Source: Gammaproteobacteria bacterium (GTDB taxonomy: Bacteria; Pseudomonadota; Gammaproteobacteria; UBA6429; Thiohalophilaceae). From it: a DNA stretch of 5,315 bases. The notes under the pieces were generated by a model. It was given only the letters and a program-made list of their open reading frames with translations. It ran no database searches and was not told the origin of the DNA. Shown here piece by piece: positions 1 to 5,315 of the stretch. Each line of letters starts with the position of its first letter. The first letter of the stretch is position 1. Where the stretch lies: NCBI GenBank assembly GCA_011052165.1, contig DRJN01000011.1, positions 1 through 5,315 on the forward strand, given 5' to 3'. A program made the translations under genes and the position numbers.

Positions 1-100
1 GGTCTCCGTGGCACTAGCCGGGTCTCAGCCCTATTGACCGGCGTCGGTTTGGCGACTAGATTGAGGCGAAAAGGGGCGTTGAATTTCCTATCCTTCTGTC

Positions 101-658
101 TCACATCGCATGGCAGGTAATCTGCTGGATATCCGACACCAGCACATATTTATACGGATCGCTGCGGAACTTCCCTGTCGTTTGCCAGCCGTGGGTGATG
201 TCCTTACCGTCATACAGCAGGCGTTTCAGAAAAAGACTTTTTGCGGCGACCCGAACGCACTTGCGGGCGGTATCATCCTCCTCAATGACCGCAATCTTCC
301 CCAGCACGTCCTCGTTTTCGACAATGACGTTAATCATCGAGGCCTGGTTCACACTGCCGCTTTCACACATCTGACGGGAAAAGATCGCCTCGTTTGCGGC
401 CATTGGGCTGGCGATAAAGAAGTGGGTTATAAGTGTAAGCGGCCCGTAGTGCTCACCGATTTTATTTTCATTGAAACCGAATACTCTTAAATCGACGCTG
501 AAGTCTCCCCCGTCTTCGAACAGAAAGTCGTTATTGCCTTTGGCAATCCTGATTCCCTCGCTGTCATCGGTCATCGAGAAGGCGTGGCGTTTCGCGTAAC
601 CAGAGTAGCCATAAAAAACCACACCAGCAAATAAAATCAGAACGAATATTTTTTTCAT
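101..658 (-). CDS. Small exported protein of unknown function (185 aa), second gene of the TPR operon
   Basis: I do not recognise this family. The protein starts with two lysines and a hydrophobic stretch (about residues 4-18). A plausible signal peptidase I site follows after G-Y-A at residue 22, so it is probably exported to the periplasm or beyond. The mature part of about 163 residues is mixed alpha/beta in look, with an acidic Asp/Gly-rich patch near 43-53 and cysteines at 98, 134 and 182. An odd number of cysteines would leave at least one unpaired if a disulfide forms. There is no lipobox, no further membrane segment and no PEP-CTERM or LPXTG tail. I chose the ATG at 658 over an upstream in-frame TTG at 673 because AGGA lies 7 nt before it and the signal peptide begins there. 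It ends with TGA at 101. It follows the TPR gene by 22 bp on the same strand, so the two are probably co-transcribed and may act together. Existence as a gene is fairly secure; function is open. Confidence 0.82.
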   Translation of the reverse strand: MKKIFVLILFAGVVFYGYSGYAKRHAFSMTDDSEGIRIAKGNNDFLFEDGGDFSVDLRVFGFNENKIGEHYGPLTLITHFFIASPMAANEAIFSRQMCESGSVNQASMINVIVENEDVLGKIAVIEEDDTARKCVRVAAKSLFLKRLLYDGKDITHGWQTTGKFRSDPYKYVLVSDIQQITCHAM

Positions 659-672
659 ACAGGTTTCCTGCA
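658..672 (-). promoter_or_regulatory. Ribosome binding site of the 185-aa gene inside a small hairpin
   Basis: In the 22-nt gap between the TPR stop codon and the next start, the mRNA reads UGCAGG-AAA-CCUGUA. It can fold into a 6-bp stem (one G-U pair) with an AAA loop. The stem contains part of the AGGA Shine-Dalgarno (669-666) and the A of the AUG. A ribosome terminating at the TPR stop codon (683-681) would overlap and open it, so translational coupling is plausible. The pairing is seen directly; the regulatory role is inferred, and the stem is short. Confidence 0.45.
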
Positions 673-680
673 ATCGGTGC

Positions 681-3600
681 CTAGTTCAGATCCTTGCGGC
701 AGCACCAGTCGGTGGTTTTATTTTCAAGCCGGGCAAGCTGGCTGTAGGCAAGGAAATACTCAGCGGGTGCCAGGCTGCCCTTGCTAAGGCCCGTGCGAAA
801 ATATTGAGCTGCAACATCCGGCTCGGCGTCGATAAGACGGTTCATGCCAATATAAAAGAATGCCGTGAGGTACTGTGCGCTGTCCTTTGTATCGGCCAGT
901 ACGGCAGATTCCTTTTGCTCCCCACGCAGATAAGCGGCCAGAAGCTTGCGCCAGGGATCCTGATCCAGGGGACCGGTGTCGATCTGCTGTAGAGATTCCT
1001 CGCCCAGGGCGCCGGCCTTCCACGCAAGGGTCATCATCAGCGCGCGGTGAGCCTGGTCCCAGTTATCCTGGTAGTTGACCTTCGGATACAGGGAGAACGC
1101 CAGCTCATAAGCACCTTCCTTTAAGAAATGGAGCGCAAAAAATGACTGTGCAGGCATATCGTCGCCCAGTGCAGAGTAGGCTTTGCTGATCGCTGAATCC
1201 GGTGACGCTCCGGCCCTGGTTGACTCGGTGACATATAGTGCGGCATGCAGCCATGTCTCGAATCCCATCTCTACAAGACGCCAGTGCAGGCCAGCGGCTG
1301 CATCATGAAAGTCTGCGCGACTGAGTTTATCAGCCAATATGTAAAGGGTGAGGGGCGCAGGGCTTCCCTTGTGCACCTGATCGACGATGTCGATCACTTT
1401 ACCCGTCTGGCCGTTGTTTCCGTAGAAGCCGATCAATTTATCAAAATAATAGTCGGCCCGGTTGTTGGGTAGATAGTCCTGTAGCACACTGATCGCGCTC
1501 GCCATATCCTGCTGACGAAGATGGAATAGAGCGTATTCGGCTGGTCCCGCTCCCGTCGGGTAACGCTCTGCCAGACGCTTGAAATAGGATTCGGCAACTT
1601 CCTGGTATCCCAGGCGTTCATTGACTTTGGCGAAGCCCAGTAGGGCACTGCCTTGGTTACTGCCTTTTGTGGCATCAAAAATGTCATAGGCGCGCTGATA
1701 GTCTTCCTTTTCCAGAAACATATTCCCCATCAGGCTTTGTATGGCAACAGCCAGAAGCGTATCCTGGTCCTGTCTCAGGTAGTCTTGGCAGACAGCAACC
1801 ACGGCATTGTCACGGCCCTTGGACTGGTAGGCTCTGGCAAGCCGCAGATAGGCCGGTTGTGCGGCAGGTGAGCGGTCAATCGCCTGCCTGTAAAACTGTA
1901 TGGCCGCTTCGGTATCTTCCTTTCGGAGCTTCCAGTCACCGCGGGCCAGCAGGAACGAATACGATTTCCCGACATATGCTGCGCCTTCATCCAGGTATTG
2001 TTCCCTATCCTCATAGGCCGCGAGCCGTTTATAGAGGACATAGTCATAGGGATTCAGTGTTTTTGCACGACGCAGATAGGCGATGCCGATATCCCGGTGC
2101 AGGGAGTGATAATAGTAAAAAGACAGCCGTTTACTCCCCTTTGAACCCTGGGCTTCTTTCCCGTGGTATTCACGTAATGCGGCAACAACGTTAGGCCACA
2201 CTTTCCAGTAATCCCATGATCCATAGGTCTTGAGCATTTCCCGCAACAGGAATACACCGGACGATTTAGGGTCGATCGACCGGGCAAGATCCAGACGCTG
2301 CTCCGGATCCCCTCCCCAAACTGCAACACGGAGTTGAAATACACGGGCAAGATCCGAGTGGGGATAGATGTCTTGTACTACGGATGCGATAGTTCTGGCG
2401 TTCTCCGGAATGGCCAGTTTTTCAGCGTAGACTTCATAAGCCAGAAGACAGGTATTTAAAAAGTCCTGTCGCAGGTACGACCGCAGCCGGTCACCCTCGA
2501 TCAGGCCGTCGTCCGGCTTGGTTGCCGCGACGCTGTCGATAGTTTGTGCATGACGCCTGCTGAGGGAGCGCAGGTGGTTTTCAAGAGTCGACGGTTCACC
2601 GAGAAAAATTGTTCTTAGCAATTCGATCGGCGTGAGTTCCTGGGCCGGCAGCGTGCTTCCCACCATGCGGGCGTGTGCACGCACGGTATCGTCAAGAATC
2701 CGGGGAAGAACCTGGCGGGCTTTGCCGAGGCTGGCAACGTGTACAAGATAATGTTTTGCCTCAAGGTAATCGGGCGCCCTGGATAGTACTTCGAGTAGGG
2801 CGCGTTCCGCATCGCCTGACTGATCAAGGGTTCCATAAGCCCGCGCCAGAAAATATCCAGCCGCAACATTGTGACGTGCCAGGCGCTTTAATTGCGCGGT
2901 ATCGGCGCGGATGTAAGCCATGAGTATTTGTGCAGATTCTGCATGTGCTGCAGGTACAGTATCAAGCACCGAGAGCGCCGCGCGCTCGTGGTGCAGGGCC
3001 AACTGCAATAAGCCTTCGTAGTAACGGCTACCAGACCCGGAGCGCGGGGAAAACAATCCGGCCAATAGATAATTCCCAACTGCATCGGCTGCAAGGGAGG
3101 CGCTCAGCGTGTCATCTTCGTGCCAGTCCTTGTAGAGTGCCAGCCAGGAATAGGCCTCCGCCGCTGCGTACAGCAGCTGCGGTGAAAATCCGTGGCGGTC
3201 AATATTGCCGTCGATCTCTCGCAGACTTGTCAGCCAGTCGGATGAACGAAACTGCGCTCTTACCACACTGGAGTCGAATGACAATGTCTCGTTGATCCGG
3301 ATTTCCGGAACAGTCAGGACTTGTGCCTTGAAGTCGTTCTGGAAGCTGGCAAGCACGTTGCGCAGTTGGTCAACGTTACGCTGAAAATCTTCCGGTGTAC
3401 TTGAGTAGACGAGTTGATAGGAGAAGGTGTCCAGACCGAGACTGACCCGAAGTGTCACGGCGTGCGAATTCTCATCAACAGGCTTGGCAGAATAAGTGAC
3501 ATGGGCGGCCACAGCTTGTCTCTTGAACAGCCGGACGTACTCCTTGATGGCACGGGACGCGCCATCCATGATGAGCGGGTCAACAGCAGGGGCGTGGGAG

Positions 3601-3824
3601 AGCGCATTTTCGCGGATATCGTTCTCGGTGGCCTGAAATTCGGCACCGGTAAAAATCGCAGTCTCTTCAATTTCCTCAACGCCGGTAACGTGCTCGTTGT
3701 CAATAACGCTTCTCTTGAGATCCCTTAGATGTCCGAATAACCATTTATCGATATCGAACAGATAACCGGCACCAAGCACGACGATAAGGCCCAATACCGG
3801 CAATATTTGTCCGATCCTTCGCAC
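681..3824 (-). CDS. Large membrane-anchored TPR-repeat protein (1047 aa)
   Basis: This is a tetratricopeptide-repeat scaffold of unknown specific role; TPR superhelices bind partner proteins or peptides. A two-arginine N-terminus is followed by one hydrophobic helix (about residues 7-24), which suggests a single inner-membrane anchor. By the positive-inside rule the bulk would be periplasmic, but basic residues after the helix (32-38) make this uncertain. Residues 100-180 look like a compact alpha/beta domain without repeats. Helix-pair repeats follow. The clearest TPR units are near 320-352, 623-656, 657-690, 693-722, 725-757, 760-785 and 984-1017, with typical small and aromatic positions and Pro at unit ends. 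I see no lipobox, catalytic domain or C-terminal beta-barrel. The protein ends with a Cys-Cys pair (1041-1042). The GTG at 3824 is chosen because GGGAGG lies 6 nt upstream and the anchor starts there. The frame stays open 104 codons further, but 55 of those are insertion-sequence DNA. A sigma-54 promoter precedes it and the 185-aa exported gene follows. Confidence 0.88.
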   Translation of the reverse strand: MRRIGQILPVLGLIVVLGAGYLFDIDKWLFGHLRDLKRSVIDNEHVTGVEEIEETAIFTGAEFQATENDIRENALSHAPAVDPLIMDGASRAIKEYVRLFKRQAVAAHVTYSAKPVDENSHAVTLRVSLGLDTFSYQLVYSSTPEDFQRNVDQLRNVLASFQNDFKAQVLTVPEIRINETLSFDSSVVRAQFRSSDWLTSLREIDGNIDRHGFSPQLLYAAAEAYSWLALYKDWHEDDTLSASLAADAVGNYLLAGLFSPRSGSGSRYYEGLLQLALHHERAALSVLDTVPAAHAESAQILMAYIRADTAQLKRLARHNVAAGYFLARAYGTLDQSGDAERALLEVLSRAPDYLEAKHYLVHVASLGKARQVLPRILDDTVRAHARMVGSTLPAQELTPIELLRTIFLGEPSTLENHLRSLSRRHAQTIDSVAATKPDDGLIEGDRLRSYLRQDFLNTCLLAYEVYAEKLAIPENARTIASVVQDIYPHSDLARVFQLRVAVWGGDPEQRLDLARSIDPKSSGVFLLREMLKTYGSWDYWKVWPNVVAALREYHGKEAQGSKGSKRLSFYYYHSLHRDIGIAYLRRAKTLNPYDYVLYKRLAAYEDREQYLDEGAAYVGKSYSFLLARGDWKLRKEDTEAAIQFYRQAIDRSPAAQPAYLRLARAYQSKGRDNAVVAVCQDYLRQDQDTLLAVAIQSLMGNMFLEKEDYQRAYDIFDATKGSNQGSALLGFAKVNERLGYQEVAESYFKRLAERYPTGAGPAEYALFHLRQQDMASAISVLQDYLPNNRADYYFDKLIGFYGNNGQTGKVIDIVDQVHKGSPAPLTLYILADKLSRADFHDAAAGLHWRLVEMGFETWLHAALYVTESTRAGASPDSAISKAYSALGDDMPAQSFFALHFLKEGAYELAFSLYPKVNYQDNWDQAHRALMMTLAWKAGALGEESLQQIDTGPLDQDPWRKLLAAYLRGEQKESAVLADTKDSAQYLTAFFYIGMNRLIDAEPDVAAQYFRTGLSKGSLAPAEYFLAYSQLARLENKTTDWCCRKDLN

Positions 3825-3830
3825 GACTAT

Positions 3831-3836
3831 CCTCCC
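3831..3836 (-). promoter_or_regulatory. Shine-Dalgarno site fixing the GTG start of the TPR gene
   Basis: GGGAGG on the minus strand lies 6 nt before the GTG at 3824-3822, which is ideal spacing. Because the open frame extends upstream into the insertion sequence, this site decides the start. The protein that results begins with a typical short basic N-terminus and membrane anchor. Confidence 0.8.
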
Positions 3837-3879
3837 AGTGATCTTCTTTACATTAAATGGGGTTGCTCGAAAGAATAAA

Positions 3880-3894
3880 GCAAGGAGTGTGCCA
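3880..3894 (-). promoter_or_regulatory. Sigma-54 (RpoN) -24/-12 promoter of the TPR operon
   Basis: The minus strand reads TGGCAC-ACTCC-TTGC followed by T. This matches the established RpoN consensus TGGCACG-N4-TTGCW at every strongly conserved base; only the weaker G after TGGCAC is replaced by A. The diagnostic GG and GC doublets are exactly 10 nt apart. The predicted transcription start is near 3868, giving a leader of about 44 nt that contains the GGGAGG site. It sits in a real intergenic region, in the right orientation and at the right distance. Such promoters need an AAA+ enhancer-binding activator acting from roughly 80-150 bp upstream. No activator gene is in the window, so the signal that triggers expression is unknown. 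Confidence 0.8.
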
Positions 3895-3953
3895 GATATG
3901 GGGCGGTAAGGTATGTGTGATAAGCCCGCAGATGTACCAAGTGAAATAGCCGA

Positions 3954-3966
3954 AGAGATTTTCTCT
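3954..3966. repeat. Short palindrome AGAGA-TTT-TCTCT upstream of the sigma-54 promoter
   Basis: Perfect 5-bp arms with a 3-bp spacer lie about 86-98 bp upstream of the predicted transcription start and 5 bp from the insertion-sequence edge. The position is where an activator of sigma-54 would bind, so it could be an operator or half of one. Arms this short also arise by chance, so support is weak. Confidence 0.25.
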
Positions 3967-3971
3967 CCTGG

Positions 3972-3989
3972 TGTGGTCCGCAAATATTC
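3972..3989 (+). repeat. Left terminal inverted repeat of the insertion sequence
   Basis: TGTGGTCCGCAAATATTC matches the right end in inverse orientation at 17 of 18 positions, with the mismatch at base 5. One more outer base (3971 with 5197) also pairs and may be chance. The transposase stop codon TGA (3990-3988) overlaps the inner edge of this repeat, so the gene runs right to the end of the element. Confidence 0.88.
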
Positions 3990-5120
3990 ATGCAGCTTTT
4001 GGTACCAACTCGTATTCGTGATGTAATCCACCCAGGACAGGGTGACCCACAACCTTAAGGTGGTCTGGAATGCGGTGTCGATGTTCTTGTAGTGTAGTAG
4101 GGAGATCAGCTGGCGGATCCGGGATTCCTGGCCCAATGCTGGAATGTGGTCGACCTTGATTGTAATGCGTCATCCAGTTCTTCAATACAATACGCAAATG
4201 GTTTTCCGTCACTGGGATGAGAAAGTCGAGACATTCTCGGCGAAGCGTACCTATGACACGCTCACAGAAGCTGTTAGCCTTGGGACTCCGATAAGGCGCC
4301 TCAGTACGCGCAGCCCCATGCGAGTAATCGACTGATCGAGCTGCGAAGAGAAGATGCAATCGCGATCATGGATGAGAAAACGGTAACTATGCTCCGATGA
4401 GATCGCTTCTCGAAGCTGTTGCTGTGTCCATGACGCCGTTGGGTGACCCGTGACATGGATGTGCAACAGCTTTCGTGTTCCGACTTCTATGATTACAAAC
4501 ACATAGAGACATTTGAACGTCGCCGTGACCACAGTCAGGAAATCACAGGCAACGATCACCTTGGCATGATTAGCCACGAGGGTCGACCAGCGCTGATCGC
4601 CACGCGGCTGTCCCTGTGGGCGTTTGGGCGTGTACTTTCGTACCGTACGGGGCGATATCTGGATTCCGAGCTTGAGTAAGAGTTCATTGGCAATGCGCCC
4701 CTCTCCCCAGCCAGGATTGTCTCGCGACATTTCTCGGATGAGTGCACGCAGTTCCAGCGGTATCGGTGGTCGCCCTGGCCGCAACTTCCAGCGCCAGAAC
4801 AGCCGAAACCCTGCACGATGCCACCCGATGAAGGTTTTCGGCGTGACATTCACCAGTGCATCCTTCCACGCGAACACGCGTGAGAGTAGCACCAATATAA
4901 ATCGTGTTACGTTGTCGAAACGTCGCGGTATGACTTTTCGCTCCTGGTAGAAGGCGAGTTGTTTTCGGAGGAATAGATTTTCCGCAGCCAGCGCGGTTCG
5001 GGATCTGGCACATAAGGACATAAAATGCATGCCGACGGTAAAGAGCGTGCGTGCGAGATGGGCAAGCTCACCTAACACCTTGAAGATACGGGACAATAAT
5101 TCCATTTGCTTAGCATACAC
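3988..5120 (-). pseudogene. Frameshifted DDE transposase (integrase-core, IS481/IS3-like)
   Basis: In its intact form it would be a transposase of about 377 aa that cuts and joins the element's ends. An N-terminal part with leucine-rich helices and a helix-turn-helix-like region (about residues 40-165) is followed by an rve-type catalytic core. The three acidic residues are D193 (in ACDF), D252 (first Asp of HDRD) and E287 (in FCERVIG). The D-to-E distance is 35, the classic DD35E spacing, and a basic TLRRE segment follows. The reading frame shifts near 4298-4302: the upstream part runs in one frame to a stop at 4251, while the downstream part (PYRSPKAN, then the catalytic Glu) continues in another. 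Adding one base restores the motif order, so a single-base deletion is the simplest cause. The shift separates D252 from E287, so neither part should be active. Start is GTG 5120 or ATG 5105; neither has a strong ribosome binding site. Confidence 0.87.
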
Positions 5121-5178
5121 CCATCTTTCAATGCATGGCTAACCTACGTACTCGAACCAGCGCAACTGTGCTGTCGGG

Positions 5179-5196
5179 GAATATTTGCGGAGCACA
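5179..5196 (-). repeat. Right terminal inverted repeat of the insertion sequence
   Basis: Read on the minus strand this is TGTGCTCCGCAAATATTC, the partner of the left repeat. It lies 58 bp upstream of the GTG start of the transposase gene, so the transposase promoter should lie between them or in the repeat. I could not identify a convincing -35/-10 pair there. Confidence 0.88.
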
Positions 5197-5315
5197 CGCA
5201 TTGAGAAGATCAAGGCGGAACTGTCCGAGATGGGTGAAATGCGACCGGGGTCGCTGACCAAACAGTACAAAGATCCCGAGACCGGGAGTGGTCCTTACTA
5301 CCAGCTAAGCTACAC
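5197..5315 (+). CDS. Partial DUF6788-like small protein, 5' end abutting the insertion sequence, 3' end cut by the window
   Basis: From 5197 a plus-strand frame reads without a stop to the window end (39 codons visible). An amphipathic Ile/Lys/Glu helix (IEKIKAELSEMG) is followed by MRPGSLTKQY, a short Asp/Pro/Gly linker and PYYQLSYT. The motif order GSL(T/S)-x-Q-Y ... (G)PYYQLSYT is one I know from small DUF6788-type proteins, often found beside transposons; their function is not established. The frame is open from 5143, so it passes through the right end of the element. No ATG precedes the helix. Possible starts are TTG 5185, inside the terminal repeat, or ATG 5230 or 5242, which would remove the helix. 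The original start was therefore probably lost when the element inserted or when DNA beside it was deleted. The cysteine motif that some family members carry between the two conserved segments is absent. Confidence 0.6.

Larger units (their letters stand above)
3972..5196 (-). mobile_element. Complete IS481/IS3-like insertion sequence, about 1.2 kb, with a broken transposase
   Basis: The element is bounded by 18-bp inverted repeats (3972-3989 and 5179-5196, 17 of 18 matching) and has TGT...ACA ends, as is usual for IS481-type elements. It contains one transposase gene filling nearly the whole length and reading on the minus strand, toward the TPR operon. Six bases outside each end (TCCTGG on the left, CGCATT on the right) do not match, so no target-site duplication is seen. 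It is placed 147 bp upstream of the TPR start codon. Because its transposase is frameshifted it is probably not self-mobile, though the intact ends could be moved by a related element. The family name is from the protein motif and the ends, not from a database match. Confidence 0.85.

Noticed and set aside
1..100. Possible terminator or mobile-element remnant after the operon (GCCGG at 17-21 with CCGGC at 38-42; GGTCTC at 1 and 21)
   Set aside because: The stem is only 5 bp with a 16-nt loop and no T-run on the minus strand; the repeated hexamer is too short to mean anything. I see no supported feature in these 100 bases.
110..490. Plus-strand open frame of 126 codons opposite the 185-aa gene
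   Set aside because: It lies wholly antisense to a gene with a signal peptide and a good ribosome binding site, and the product has no recognisable domain or signal.
1667..2194. Plus-strand open frame of 175 codons inside the TPR gene
   Set aside because: It is antisense within a continuous 1047-codon gene, and its product is rich in Arg, Pro, Gly and His in the manner of shadow frames.
2930..3295. Plus-strand open frame of 121 codons inside the TPR gene
   Set aside because: Shadow frame with low-complexity Arg/Ala content and no ribosome binding site of note.
681..3824. PEP-CTERM/exosortase-type TPR lipoprotein, cellulose BcsC or PgaA-like export protein
   Set aside because: Sigma-54 control and long TPR arrays fit some of these, but there is no lipobox, no C-terminal beta-barrel and no PEP-CTERM tail in the neighbour, so the assignment is not supported.
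3840..3880. Sigma-70 promoter in the TPR leader (TTGCTT ... TTTAAT)
   Set aside because: The spacer is 20 nt and the -35 is poor; the sigma-54 element overlapping it is a far better match.
4296..4304. Programmed -1 ribosomal frameshift in the transposase
   Set aside because: No A-AAA-AAG type slippery site or obvious following hairpin, and close family members are normally single-frame genes. One-base deletion is simpler.
1..5315. CRISPR array, tRNA, rRNA or riboswitch
   Set aside because: No regularly spaced repeats and no cloverleaf or rRNA-like stretch were seen; the only long non-coding stretch outside the element is the 146-bp promoter region.

Overview
The window looks like part of a bacterial chromosome, probably from a proteobacterium. 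Base composition is mixed, Shine-Dalgarno sites are clear, there is a textbook sigma-54 (-24/-12) promoter, and there is an exported protein with a classical signal peptide. The species cannot be told from this sequence. Nearly all coding information is on the minus strand.

Layout in the order of minus-strand transcription. (1) Positions 5196 to 3972 hold a complete insertion sequence of about 1.2 kb. It has 18-bp inverted terminal repeats (17 of 18 matching, ends TGT...ACA) and a DDE transposase of the retroviral-integrase fold, IS481/IS3-like. The transposase gene is broken by a one-base deletion near 4300. (2) Positions 3971 to 3825 are the native upstream region of the next gene, with a strong sigma-54 promoter (3894-3880) and a GGGAGG ribosome binding site. 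(3) Positions 3824 to 681 encode a 1047-residue protein with one N-terminal membrane anchor, a short non-repeat domain and a long tetratricopeptide-repeat (TPR) superhelix. (4) Positions 658 to 101 encode a 185-residue protein with a signal peptide and no recognised family. It starts 22 bp after the TPR gene, and its ribosome binding site lies in a small hairpin. Genes 3 and 4 look like a two-gene operon.

On the plus strand, positions 5197-5315 hold the beginning of a separate gene, cut by the window end, whose 5' end abuts the insertion sequence. It resembles small DUF6788-type proteins often seen near transposons. No target-site duplication flanks the element, so the TPR operon and this gene may have been joined by recombination or deletion at the element.

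A reasonable reading is that a membrane-anchored TPR scaffold and a small exported partner are made together under nitrogen-type or stress-type sigma-54 control. The insertion sequence has landed about 100 bp upstream of the predicted transcription start, where an enhancer-binding activator would normally bind. The function of the pair is unknown, and the sequence alone does not prove a new system.
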